From Chitinophagaceae bacterium UBA7600 (lineage in GTDB: Bacteria; Bacteroidota; Bacteroidia; Chitinophagales; Chitinophagaceae), in the NCBI GenBank assembly GCA_002478885.1, contig DLKC01000007.1, positions 1 to 39,981 on the forward strand: a stretch of 39,981 nt of DNA, read 5' to 3'. How positions within the stretch are numbered: the first letter of the stretch is position 1; every line of letters starts with the position of its first letter. Below are positions 25,135 through 33,327 of the stretch, one piece after another. Made by a program: the position numbers and the translations under genes. Below the pieces are notes generated by a model that did no database searches, was not told where the DNA came from, and was given only the letters and a program-made list of their open reading frames with translations.

Positions 25135-27273
25135 ATGGAAAGAATAAGAAGCATACTCTATAACATTACTTTCTTTTTTATTTGCCTCCTGGTTTTTCTA
25201 ACAGTGTTTTATGGTTGGATCAGTGTCCCATCCTGGGTTAAGGTATTCGGCCGTATGCACCCGATGATGCTTCACTTCCCGATCGTATTAATCATATTTT
25301 ATATCGTTTGGGCTTTATGGATAACGCCCAGGTATCCTGCCGGCAAAGAGGTAGGTAAAGTACTCTTGCTAACTGCGACGCTCACAGCCGCTATTACCGC
25401 CATAATGGGTATTATTCTTTCAAAGGAAGATGGCTATGATGCCGATGCCCTGGCTTTGCATAAATGGAGTGGCATTGCCGTGGCTATACTCAGTTTTACA
25501 TGGTATATTTTAGACAACAGGCTTGCGCAACATAAAATCTTACTTGTCGCAACAGCTTCTGTTGTTTTTGTTTTGCTCGTGGTAGCGGGTGACCTGGGAG
25601 CCGGTATCACACATGGCCAGGATTATTTGCTTGCGCCTGTGCTTCCACAAAAGCAACCACACGATGTTAGCATCGAAGAAGCCATGGTTTATAGAGACAT
25701 GGTGCAACCTATATTAGAAGCAAAATGCGTAGGTTGTCACAACAACAAAAAAGCGAAGGGTGAACTTATCATGGAAACATCCGCCCAGCTTTTAAAAGGT
25801 GGTAAAGATGGCGTTATTTGGGACACGGCTCACCCCGATTTGAGCCTGGTTTTGCAGCGCATTCATTTGCCGGAGGAGGAAGAAAAACATATGCCTCCTC
25901 AGGGCAAGCCACAACTCACCGAAGAGGAAATCAACATACTCTATTTCTTCATAAAAGACGGCGCCAGTTTCACTAAGAAAGTTACCGACCTGCCCACCGC
26001 CGATACGTTGAGAATTTTGGCAAATAAAATATTCAGGAAACCTTCGGAAGAGCAGTACGATTTTGCAGCAGCAGATGAAAAACAGGTGCAGCAATTGAAT
26101 AACAATAACCGGGTGTTAAGATCGCTTGCATTGAATTCACCTGCACTTACGGCAACTTTTTATAACAGCGAAAACTATAGCGGAGAGTCGTTGAAAGAAT
26201 TGTCAAAAGTAAAAGAGCAGCTGGTGTCACTCAATATGGCTCATATGCCCGTTAGCGATGAAGACGTAAACACGATTGCAACCTTTACCAACCTGCGCAA
26301 TCTCAACCTTAACTTTACCGCTGTTACAGGAAAAAGTATCGCCCAGCTTAAAAAACTTACACACTTAAAAGAACTGTCACTTTCGGGCACCGCGGTTACC
26401 ATAAACGACCTGGAACAGGTTGCTTCCATTGCTTCGCTTAAAAAAGTATTTGCCTGGAATACCAGCATTACAGACAAAGAAGCAGCAGCAATAGTAAAGC
26501 CAGGGGTATCAAAATTTGTGGAAACTGGCTTTAACAGCGACACCATGATTATGAAATTGAGTATGCCTGTGTTGCAAAATGAAGAATCTGTTATTACCGG
26601 GGCGCTTCCATTAAAACTGAAGCATTATATCAATGGCGTAGATATCCGGTATACGTTAGATGGTACAGAACCCGACAGCACCAGGTCGCCGGTATATGAC
26701 AAAAACGTTACGCTCGACAAGGCTGTAACTGTTAAAGCGAAAGCATTTAAAAAAGGATGGATCAGCAGTGATATACTCACCGCAGAATTTTATAAGTCAA
26801 CGTATACGCCTGATTCTGCAATACTGCTCTCAGCGCCGGATGTATCGTATAAGGGAGACGGCGGCAAAACAGTTATTGACCGGGTTAAAAGTGAGCAGGA
26901 CTTTCGTAACGGTAAGTGGCTGGGCTATCATGGAACAAAAGCCGAAATATTACTCCTGTTCAACAGCCCGGTTAAAACAGCAGGCATTTCTATCAGTTCG
27001 CTGGTCGATATCGGCGGTTATATCATGCCTCCTCAATTTGTGGAAGTTTGGGGTGGCGATGATGCGAGCCACTTGAAACTGCTATCAAGACAGGTACCCA
27101 AACAACCGGATAGCATTGGTACTGCGCATATGCCGGCCTATATACTTTCTTATCCCCCAACCCAGGTGCGTTATTTAAAGGTGACCGCCCAGGCAGTTGC
27201 AAAATTGCCTGTATGGCATCCGGGTAAAGGTGACAAAGGCTGGTTCTTTGTCGACGAGATTTTTGTGAATTAG
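25135..27273 (+). CDS. Membrane-bound c-type cytochrome with leucine-rich repeats and FN3-associated/jelly-roll module
   Basis: 712 residues, a mosaic. Residues 10-160 hold about five transmembrane helices, with MHPMMLHFPIVL near residue 42 as in DUF2231-type membrane domains. Residues about 185-285 form a planctomycete-type cytochrome c domain with the heme motif C198-V-G-C-H202 and probable axial M253 (HMPPQGKP). Residues about 320-470 are LRR-like (LKELSLSGTAV). Residues about 490-560 form an FN3-associated domain (Y506-T-L-D-G-T-E-P), and residues 575-712 a jelly roll ending in W694-HPGKG and FVDEIFVN. The gene starts four bases after the preceding stop. A redox-linked surface binding or uptake function is inference. 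Confidence 0.87.
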   Translation: MERIRSILYNITFFFICLLVFLTVFYGWISVPSWVKVFGRMHPMMLHFPIVLIIFYIVWALWITPRYPAGKEVGKVLLLTATLTAAITAIMGIILSKEDGYDADALALHKWSGIAVAILSFTWYILDNRLAQHKILLVATASVVFVLLVVAGDLGAGITHGQDYLLAPVLPQKQPHDVSIEEAMVYRDMVQPILEAKCVGCHNNKKAKGELIMETSAQLLKGGKDGVIWDTAHPDLSLVLQRIHLPEEEEKHMPPQGKPQLTEEEINILYFFIKDGASFTKKVTDLPTADTLRILANKIFRKPSEEQYDFAAADEKQVQQLNNNNRVLRSLALNSPALTATFYNSENYSGESLKELSKVKEQLVSLNMAHMPVSDEDVNTIATFTNLRNLNLNFTAVTGKSIAQLKKLTHLKELSLSGTAVTINDLEQVASIASLKKVFAWNTSITDKEAAAIVKPGVSKFVETGFNSDTMIMKLSMPVLQNEESVITGALPLKLKHYINGVDIRYTLDGTEPDSTRSPVYDKNVTLDKAVTVKAKAFKKGWISSDILTAEFYKSTYTPDSAILLSAPDVSYKGDGGKTVIDRVKSEQDFRNGKWLGYHGTKAEILLLFNSPVKTAGISISSLVDIGGYIMPPQFVEVWGGDDASHLKLLSRQVPKQPDSIGTAHMPAYILSYPPTQVRYLKVTAQAVAKLPVWHPGKGDKGWFFVDEIFVN

Positions 27274-27309
27274 AAGTAAAAAATCTTCCTGCTGCATATT
27301 GAACGGAAC

Positions 27310-27329
27310 GCACAGGGGTGCGACGCAAC
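27310..27329 (+). repeat. Dispersed intergenic repeat, copy 15 (head)
   Basis: GCACAGGGGTGCGACGCAAC, the head with two changes. No clear tail follows before the FAH gene promoter region. Confidence 0.72.
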
Positions 27330-27444
27330 CGGCGCTGATTGTAATACATAAGCTGGTAACCCAACCATCGCAACACATGTGATAACAGATCGGTGTTGGT
27401 TGAAAAAATCGCCTATTTTTACCCGCCTTTAAACGCAAAGTTTT

Positions 27445-28455
27445 ATGAAATTAGTTTCTTACCTGAATGATGGACACGACCAGCTTGCATTTTTAGTCAA
27501 TGATTTGTTGTTTGACACCGACATGATGCATCCTGAATTGCCATCGTCGATGAATATGTTTTTGAATTATTGGGAAGAGAATTATGCTATTGCCATGCAG
27601 GTAAATGCAGCGATTGAAAGTGGCCGGATTGCAAGAACAAATGGGCGGTCGCTCGAAGAGGTGCAACTGCTTTCTCCCGTACCTTTTCCCACAAGCTGCC
27701 GCGATGGATACGCCTTTCGCCAGCACGTGGAAGCAGCGCGACGTGGCCGTAAAGTGCCAATGATTCCTGAGTTTGATCAATTCCCAATCTTTTATTTTAC
27801 CAATCATCACAGCATACAGGGCCCTGGCGATATCGTTTGCATGCCCGACCATTTCGAAAAACTCGATTTTGAATTGGAAGTGGCAATCGTTATCGGTAAG
27901 CAGGGAAGAAACATCAAGGCCGCGGAGGCCGATGAATATATTGCGGGTATCATGATCATGAACGATATGAGTGCACGCAAATTGCAGGGCGAAGAGATGA
28001 TGCTTAACCTGGGGCCTGCAAAAGGTAAAGATTTTGCGACTGCCGTGGGACCTTGCATGGTTACAATGGACGAACTCGCTGCCATGGAAATACCTGCAAA
28101 AGAAAACCATACAGGTAAAGCCTGGAATCTTACGATGAGGTGTTTTGTGAACGGGATAAAAGTGAGTGAAGGAAATGTGGGTGATATGGATTGGACATTT
28201 GCTGAAATCATCGAACGCTGTTCCTACGGCGTAACATTATATGCCGGCGACATCATTGGCAGCGGCACTGTTGGCACCGGTTGTTTCCTGGAACTCAATG
28301 GCACTGGTAAGCTCAATGATCCGAACTACGAAGAGCAATGGCTGAAAGAGGGTGATGTTGTAGAGATGGAAGTAGACGGCATTGGCAAACTAAGCAACAC
28401 GATTGTAAAAGAGGAAAGTGATTTTTCTATTCTGGCTTTAAAAAAATTAGGTTGA
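27445..28455 (+). CDS. Fumarylacetoacetate hydrolase (FAH) family protein
   Basis: 336 residues, cytoplasmic. An N-terminal small domain precedes the FAH fold. Metal-site segments are visible: the Glu pair in DFELEVAIVIGKQGRN, and NDMSARKLQGEEM, GKDFATAVGPCMVT and GDIIGSGTVGTG. Family members hydrolyse or decarboxylate C-C bonds in 3-oxo acids, for example in tyrosine or aromatic catabolism. At 336 residues with an extended N-terminus it is closer to fumarylacetoacetase-like proteins than to the short HpcE type, but no homogentisate dioxygenase is nearby, so the substrate is unknown. The flavin-reductase gene on the same strand, 104 bases downstream, may be functionally linked. Confidence 0.88.
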   Translation: MKLVSYLNDGHDQLAFLVNDLLFDTDMMHPELPSSMNMFLNYWEENYAIAMQVNAAIESGRIARTNGRSLEEVQLLSPVPFPTSCRDGYAFRQHVEAARRGRKVPMIPEFDQFPIFYFTNHHSIQGPGDIVCMPDHFEKLDFELEVAIVIGKQGRNIKAAEADEYIAGIMIMNDMSARKLQGEEMMLNLGPAKGKDFATAVGPCMVTMDELAAMEIPAKENHTGKAWNLTMRCFVNGIKVSEGNVGDMDWTFAEIIERCSYGVTLYAGDIIGSGTVGTGCFLELNGTGKLNDPNYEEQWLKEGDVVEMEVDGIGKLSNTIVKEESDFSILALKKLG

Positions 28456-28519
28456 TTTTTTAGGAGCAGGCAATTAAATCATTACCCACCGCCTGTTGTG
28501 CTATAGTGCCGGCTATCCG

Positions 28520-28537
28520 GCATCACTCACTTAGGCG
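28520..28537 (-). repeat. Possible decayed dispersed repeat, copy 16
   Basis: GCATCACTCACTTAGGCG resembles the TCACTCACTTGT variant of the inverted head, with a CCGGC-containing stretch on its tail side at about 28508-28520. Weak on its own. Confidence 0.35.
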
Positions 28538-28559
28538 TTTCGAACATTATTGAACGTAA

Positions 28560-29450
28560 ATGCTAACAATAGAATTAAAAGATCTGAAACCTGCACAAAA
28601 GCAAAACTGGCTGCAACACGCAATCGCGCCAAGGCCTATTGCTTTCGCAAGCACCGTTGATGCAAAAGGTAATGTGAACCTTAGTCCATTCAGTTTTTTC
28701 AATATGTTCTCTTCACATCCACCGGTGCTGATCTTTTCGCCTGCAAGAAGAGTGAGAGATAATACTACCAAACATACCCTGCAAAATATTCTTGAGATTC
28801 CGGAAGTAGTCGTCAACATCTGTGACTACGATATGCTGCAACAGGTGAGCCTGTCAAGTTGCGAATTTTCAAAAGGTACTGATGAGTTTTTGAAAGCAGG
28901 CTTTAACAAGGAAGCCGCATTGCATATAAAACCACCCATGGTTAAGGAAGCAAAGGTGAAACTGGAATGCAAAGTACTCGAGGTTAAAAGTCTTGGCAAG
29001 GAAGGAGGTGCCGGGCAGTTGGTGATTGCGGAGATCATCTGCATGCATGTAGCCGAAAGCATTCTTACAGAAGATGGAAGCATGATTGACCAGCGTAAGC
29101 TACACCATATTGCAAGAATGGGCGGCGACTGGTACAGCGTAATAAATGAATCAGGTTTGTTAAGGGTACCAAAACCAAACCTGCAGTTGGGTATTGGTGT
29201 TGATGCGCTGCCGGAGAGTATAAGAAGAAGCAACATACTCACGGGCAACAACCTTGGTATGCTTGGCAATGTGCATGAAGAACCCGTTGTTGATGCAACA
29301 TTCGAAGATGACCGGTTAAAAAATATTATTCAATATTATTCCATAAGCCCCGACGAAATGGAAGCGGAACTGCACATCTATGCGAAGGAATTGCTGGACG
29401 CTGGTAAATTATACGAGGCATGGCAGGTATTGCTGGCTTCCGATATTTAA
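28560..29450 (+). CDS. Flavin reductase-like FMN-binding protein (DIM6/NTAB family)
   Basis: 296 residues, cytoplasmic. The N-terminal 200 residues fit the FMN-binding split barrel of the flavin reductase-like family: APRPIAFASTVDAKGNVNLSPFSFFN and the FSPARRVRDNTTKHTL block are typical FMN/phosphate contacts. The C-terminal 90 residues (SIRRSNILTGNNLGMLGNV...EELLDAGKLYEAW) are an extension seen in long Bacteroidota members. Such proteins either supply reduced flavin or act as flavin oxygenases; the partner is unknown. Same strand as the FAH gene, with a decayed repeat and about 100 bases between, so probably the same transcript. Confidence 0.87.
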   Translation: MLTIELKDLKPAQKQNWLQHAIAPRPIAFASTVDAKGNVNLSPFSFFNMFSSHPPVLIFSPARRVRDNTTKHTLQNILEIPEVVVNICDYDMLQQVSLSSCEFSKGTDEFLKAGFNKEAALHIKPPMVKEAKVKLECKVLEVKSLGKEGGAGQLVIAEIICMHVAESILTEDGSMIDQRKLHHIARMGGDWYSVINESGLLRVPKPNLQLGIGVDALPESIRRSNILTGNNLGMLGNVHEEPVVDATFEDDRLKNIIQYYSISPDEMEAELHIYAKELLDAGKLYEAWQVLLASDI

Positions 29451-29470
29451 GTGTCGCTAATGGTTATGCA

Positions 29471-29520
29471 GTACAGGAGTGCGACGCAAGGGACGTTGCA
29501 TAAACAAACAAAGCCGGGCT
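29471..29520 (+). repeat. Dispersed intergenic repeat, copy 17 (complete)
   Basis: Head GTACAGGAGTGCGACGCAAG at 29471-29490, spacer GGACGTTGCATAAACAAAC, tail AAAGCCGGGCT ending at 29520. The tail is the left arm of a terminator stem (next entry). Confidence 0.82.
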
Positions 29521-29529
29521 AACCCGGCT
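29500..29529 (-). terminator. Terminator of the TIM-barrel gene, built on a repeat tail
   Basis: Stem AGCCGGG (29512-29518), loop CTAA, CCCGGCT (29523-29529), a perfect seven-pair GC-rich hairpin. On the minus strand it is followed by TTGTTTGTTTATG, a T-rich run. It lies 32 bases after the stop of the minus-strand gene at 29562. Confidence 0.75.
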
Positions 29530-29561
29530 CTGTGATAACTTAACTTGTAAGTAAATAAAAA

Positions 29562-30389
29562 TCATTTCAGCGATCTGAGGTAACCAAGGCTTTGCGGTAT
29601 TTGTTCAACAGGGTGACTCGATTCGTCTTCGATAAAACAATATTGTATTCGTTGCTTTTTCGCCTCTTTCATAACGGCGGCAATACCTACATCGCCTGTT
29701 CCAAGCACCACATTTGATTCCTCATCTGCACGGCCATCGAGACTGTTGGGCGTACCGGGTTTCCTGTCTTTTAAATGCAGCAGCTTAAACCTGCCGGAAT
29801 ACTTTTTCATTAAAGCCACGGGATCCTGGCCTGGTTGCTTCATCCAGAAAACATCCATTTCAAAACTTACATATTTGGGATCGAGGTTTTGCATAAGATA
29901 GTCAAAGAGCGTTCCGTTTTCGTATGGCAGGAATTCATAGCCGTGTGCATGATAACAGAAGGTAAGCCCGTTCTCAGTAAACAGTTTTCCCGCTTTATTA
30001 AAAACAGCGACTGCATTCTTGGCGTCATCAATTGTAAAGCCTTTTGAATCGTGTGGTATCCACGCGCACATGATATATTTTGCCCCGAAGAACTTTGCAT
30101 TATCGATAATCGGCTGCGGGTTTTCTGAAAGCTGTTTAAAATCGGCACCAACGCTTATGGTTTTTATCCCGTTATCGTCAAGTAGTTTTTTGAAAGCTTC
30201 CGGCGTCATACCATAACTGTCGCCACCTTCCACTTCGGTGATCCCCATTTTTTTGATGGTTTCAACAGTGCCTTTTACGTCGGTTTTAAATTGATTGCGG
30301 AACGAATATAGCTGTACGCCGATATGCTGTGCACCGGCGGTCATGCAGCCGATAAAACTCAGAAAAGAAATAAGTGCAAATTTTTTCAT
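29562..30389 (-). CDS. Secreted sugar phosphate isomerase/epimerase-like TIM-barrel protein
   Basis: 275 residues with a Sec signal peptide (residues 1-20; a possible lipobox IGC at residue 15 is weak). The mature part is an AP-endonuclease-2/xylose-isomerase-like TIM barrel: IGVQLYSFRNQF at strand 1, EVEGGDSYG, the metal-ligand segments CYHAHGYEF, SFEMDVFWM, LHLKDRKPG and FIEDESSH. Most sugar isomerases of this fold are cytoplasmic; exported versions are common in Bacteroidota, with unknown substrates (oxidised or modified sugars are often suggested). It lies 21 bases downstream of the M19 dipeptidase gene in the same direction, so the two are probably co-transcribed. Confidence 0.88.
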   Translation of the reverse strand: MKKFALISFLSFIGCMTAGAQHIGVQLYSFRNQFKTDVKGTVETIKKMGITEVEGGDSYGMTPEAFKKLLDDNGIKTISVGADFKQLSENPQPIIDNAKFFGAKYIMCAWIPHDSKGFTIDDAKNAVAVFNKAGKLFTENGLTFCYHAHGYEFLPYENGTLFDYLMQNLDPKYVSFEMDVFWMKQPGQDPVALMKKYSGRFKLLHLKDRKPGTPNSLDGRADEESNVVLGTGDVGIAAVMKEAKKQRIQYCFIEDESSHPVEQIPQSLGYLRSLK

Positions 30390-30410
30390 GTAGCAAATGT
30401 TTATAATGAA

Positions 30411-31580
30411 CTAATTCATGTTGGCCTTAAAAACACGGATAAAATTTCCGCCGAGAATTTTGTTTATATCTTTTTTGCTGTAGCCACGTGCCAGCAATTC
30501 TTTTGTGATCAATGGATAGGTTGTAACATCATCCAGCTGCTTTGGTGCAGAGTTAATACCGTCGAAATCGGAACCAAGCCCAACGTGATCAACACCAATG
30601 AGGTTTACAATATGATCAAGATGGTCCAGCAAAAGGCTCAATGGCGGGCGCATGTTTTCTACTTCGTCGTGGTATTTGGCAAAAAGATTATTGTCGGCAA
30701 AGAATTCACTCATGCCCGATTTAAGCAAAGAATCTTTTTCAGCTTTGTGCGTAACATAAAAAGCTGTTTCTCTTTTTTTGAAGTTGCTGTCTACAAAGCC
30801 GGAAAAGAAATTCAACTGGATAACACCACCGTTTTTCCCAACAGCTTTTATCTGGTCGTCTTTCAGGTTACGGAATACCGGGCACAGGCTATAGCTGCAG
30901 CTATGGGAAGCGATCACCGGTTTGGTCGTAGTATTGATTGCATCCCAGAAAGTTTGTTCGCCAACATGAGAAATGTCAACAAGCATTCCCAGCCTGTTCA
31001 TCTCTCGGACAACGTCTTTTCCAAAGCCATTCAATCCTTTTGGCTGGCTATGCGTGGTATCTGTAGTTTCATACATGGCCGACGTTGCCCATGGAGTCGA
31101 ATTATTCCAGGTAAGCGTCATGTACCTTACACCCCTGTTGAATAGGGAGTCTAATTTTGCAAGGCTGTTCTCCATCATGTGGCCACCTTCCATCCCCATC
31201 ATGCAGCCAAGCTTTTTTTCTTTTACTGCTTTTTCAAGATCAGCCGGTGTTTTTACGATCATCATCAAAGATGGGTTACGGCTAACCCATGCGTTCAAAC
31301 TGTCTATTTCACGGTTGGCAAATGCATAGGGGTTTTGTTTGTCGCCATCACACCACACAGAAAAAACCTGCACGTCAACACCACCTTCTTTCATACGCTT
31401 CAGGTCACTATGTGTTTTGCCTTTCAGGTCCTGGTCAAAACTGTAGCCATTTTCAATAGCCGTTGTAAGAATGTCGTTATGAGTGTCAACAAGAATAGCC
31501 TGTGCGTGAATTTTTTTATAATCCTGGCAATTGGCAGAAAGCAGCAGCGATAATAAACCAATGGTAAAAGTGAAACGCAT
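30411..31580 (-). CDS. Membrane dipeptidase family (M19) zinc peptidase, exported
   Basis: 389 residues with a short Sec signal (residues 1-18, ending SANCQ). M19 zinc motifs are complete: H34-N-D36, the bridging Glu in GMEGGHM, the His in VDISHVG and IASHS, and the second-sphere Asp in GLGSDFDG. Family members split dipeptides, often with a D-residue at the second position, and some cleave L-D muropeptides. This gives a functional echo of the D-amino-acid genes at 3.6-8.6 kb, though the two lie 20 kb apart. First gene of a two-gene minus-strand unit with the TIM-barrel gene. Confidence 0.93.
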   Translation of the reverse strand: MRFTFTIGLLSLLLSANCQDYKKIHAQAILVDTHNDILTTAIENGYSFDQDLKGKTHSDLKRMKEGGVDVQVFSVWCDGDKQNPYAFANREIDSLNAWVSRNPSLMMIVKTPADLEKAVKEKKLGCMMGMEGGHMMENSLAKLDSLFNRGVRYMTLTWNNSTPWATSAMYETTDTTHSQPKGLNGFGKDVVREMNRLGMLVDISHVGEQTFWDAINTTTKPVIASHSCSYSLCPVFRNLKDDQIKAVGKNGGVIQLNFFSGFVDSNFKKRETAFYVTHKAEKDSLLKSGMSEFFADNNLFAKYHDEVENMRPPLSLLLDHLDHIVNLIGVDHVGLGSDFDGINSAPKQLDDVTTYPLITKELLARGYSKKDINKILGGNFIRVFKANMN

Positions 31581-31636
31581 AATGATAAGTTTGTAACCTG
31601 AATATAAAGTAATAATATTTTTAGTTGATGGAAATT

Positions 31637-32596
31637 TTAGAGGTCATCATCGGCGCCCATCACTTTTCTCCATAATTCAGGGATACGTTTGATCCAGACA
31701 AGCTCTTTCATTTTTTCCTTTGCATGTACAACAGGTGAGCCAAAATAGGTTTTGCCACCCTCCAGTGTAGAAGCGATGCCACTCTGTGCATACACTACAG
31801 CATTGGAGCCTACAGTCAATGTTTTATTTACACCAACCTGGCCCCACAATACAACACCGTCTTCAATAACCACAGCACCCGCAATGCCCACCTGCGCTGC
31901 GAACAGGCAATTTTTGCCAACGCTTGTATCGTGGCCTATATGCACCTGGTTGTCGATCTTGGTTCCTTTTCCAATCACAGTGCTGGCGGTAACGCCACGG
32001 TCTATTGTGCAACCGGCACCGATCTCAACATCGTCTTCAATAATAACATCGCCGCAACTTTTCATTCTCCTGTACCAGGCATCACGGTTTTTTTTAGTGT
32101 TGTAATAAAATGCGTCACTTCCTATCACAGTGCCGGCCTGGATTACTACATTGTTACCGATTACGCTGTAATCCATAATAGATACGTTCGGGTGAATGAT
32201 GCAATTGTTTCCGATTTTTACATCCTTGCCGATAAACACATTGGGCATAACGATCGTTCCTTCGCCGATTGCGGCGGTATCGCTCACAGGTTTTGTTGCA
32301 GCAGTAAAAGGCCTGAAATGGTCCACGATCGTAAGATAAGCTTCGAAAGGATCGGCTGTAACAAGCAACGTCTTGCCATCGGGAACAATAACTTCTGTAG
32401 TATTGATAATAATGTGCGTTGCGGAACTGTTGAGACAGGCATCATAATATTTTGGATGATCTACAAAACAGAGATCACCTTGTTCCACTTTGTGAATTTC
32501 GTTAATGCCCAGTGCTTCTTTTTCTCCATCACCGGTAACTTTTGCATTGATTAACGCTGCCACCCAATTTACTGATACAGGTTGCGGGAACTTCAT
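31637..32596 (-). CDS. LpxD-like UDP-3-O-acyl-glucosamine N-acyltransferase
   Basis: 319 residues, cytoplasmic. An N-terminal LpxD-type nucleotide-binding domain is followed by a left-handed beta-helix of hexapeptide repeats (residues about 105-280, pattern [IV]-G-x-x) and a C-terminal helix. IGSDAFYYN and the catalytic-type His in VHIGH222-D correspond to LpxD. LpxD adds the N-linked acyl chain in lipid A synthesis. Bacteroidota commonly carry an additional LpxD-like paralogue, and the absence of lpxA, lpxB or fabZ here suggests that this is the paralogue, perhaps acting on another nucleotide sugar. Calling it the main LpxD would need a genome-wide check. It is separated from the M19 gene by 56 bases on the same strand. 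Confidence 0.85.
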   Translation of the reverse strand: MKFPQPVSVNWVAALINAKVTGDGEKEALGINEIHKVEQGDLCFVDHPKYYDACLNSSATHIIINTTEVIVPDGKTLLVTADPFEAYLTIVDHFRPFTAATKPVSDTAAIGEGTIVMPNVFIGKDVKIGNNCIIHPNVSIMDYSVIGNNVVIQAGTVIGSDAFYYNTKKNRDAWYRRMKSCGDVIIEDDVEIGAGCTIDRGVTASTVIGKGTKIDNQVHIGHDTSVGKNCLFAAQVGIAGAVVIEDGVVLWGQVGVNKTLTVGSNAVVYAQSGIASTLEGGKTYFGSPVVHAKEKMKELVWIKRIPELWRKVMGADDDL

Positions 32597-33218
32597 AATG
32601 AAAATATTTTGACAAATGTAGGCTTGAATAAATCACTGTTGAAATTATTAGATCAACAGGAACAATTGGGTTAGTAGCAGGCGTTGATTACAGCGAGTAA
32701 CAGGAAGGTAAGCTTGCATGAATTGCTTTTTTGCCGCACGCCTCCAAAATCGGGTGAGATAGTTCCTGCGCTTCCGCTGCGATAGATAAAAGATGGCAAA
32801 CTGCGAATGGGTGATTTTTAAGTGATCCGGCAACAAGAACGCAACGGATCATTTGTATTCGTATGATTGTTTGCTTTTGTAACAACATCATACTTCTGCG
32901 TAAATAAATAAACTTGTAAAACACATGCGGGTAATCTTATTCAAATAAAATTCTTCGAAACATTTTTATTGCACACAAAAAAATTACATCATGATTTTTA
33001 GTTGTTGTTATGCAGCGTGGATCTATAGGTCTCCAGGTATTGAATGAAATGAACAATGCTGAAACGTAGATGCAGCAACGCTTTCAGCTGATGGAAAAAA
33101 TTATGTGAAGCGATGCTGTTACACTTGCAATAAGAAATGTTGTTTTCTTTGTATTGTGAAATGATAAGTTAATTCACATTCGATCTGAAAATTGTGCATA
33201 AAATATTTTAAAAAAATT

Positions 33219-33249
33219 TTTGTGTTAGAAAAAACTATTTATAATATTG
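33219..33249 (+). promoter_or_regulatory. Promoter of the leader RNA / pseudouridine-synthase gene
   Basis: TTTG at 33219-33222, 19 bases, then TAATATTG at 33242-33249 (one change from TAnnTTTG). This spacing is the classical Bacteroidota one. Predicted transcription start near 33254. Confidence 0.62.
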
Positions 33250-33253
33250 TGAT

Positions 33254-33324
33254 GGGAATTTAATTCCCTGTACTTACTAACCCATCCATATACAGAGTCC
33301 CGCTTCGGCGGGATTCTTGTTTTT
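33254..33324 (+). ncRNA. Candidate structured leader or small RNA
   Basis: About 70 bases from the predicted start to a T-rich run. It ends in a nine-pair hairpin with one G-U pair and a TTCG loop (GAGTCCCGC 33295-33303, GCGGGATTC 33308-33316) followed by TTGTTTTT, a classical terminator shape that ends only three bases before the ATG at 33328. The 5' part has two mutually exclusive pairings: GGGAA with TTCCC (33254-33258 and 33264-33268), or GATGGG with CCCATC (33251-33256 and 33281-33286). It could be a small RNA or an attenuator for the downstream gene. No known RNA family recognised. Confidence 0.45.
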
Positions 33325-33327
33325 GAA

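Larger units (their letters stand above)
32597..33327. other. Long AT-rich intergenic region
   Basis: Divergent gap of 731 bases between the LpxD-like and pseudouridine-synthase genes. The left part (32597-33180) has short minus-strand open frames (62-78 codons) without signal, motif or codon pattern, which I reject. I see no tRNA or known RNA there. The right part contains a promoter (33219-33249) and a structured leader or small RNA (33254-33324), listed separately. Unlike most other gaps it has no copy of the dispersed repeat. Confidence 0.5.

Noticed and set aside
31931..32554. 207-codon plus-strand frame opposite the LpxD-like gene
   Set aside because: It mirrors the hexapeptide-repeat gene on the minus strand and shows no independent signal.
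32648..32924. Two small minus-strand frames (62 and 78 codons) in the long gap
   Set aside because: Overlapping frames, no promoter near a start, no motif and low-complexity translation.
33295..33324. Hairpin as terminator of the LpxD-like gene
   Set aside because: That gene is transcribed away from this site, and the T-tract is on the plus strand, so it can only act on plus-strand transcripts.
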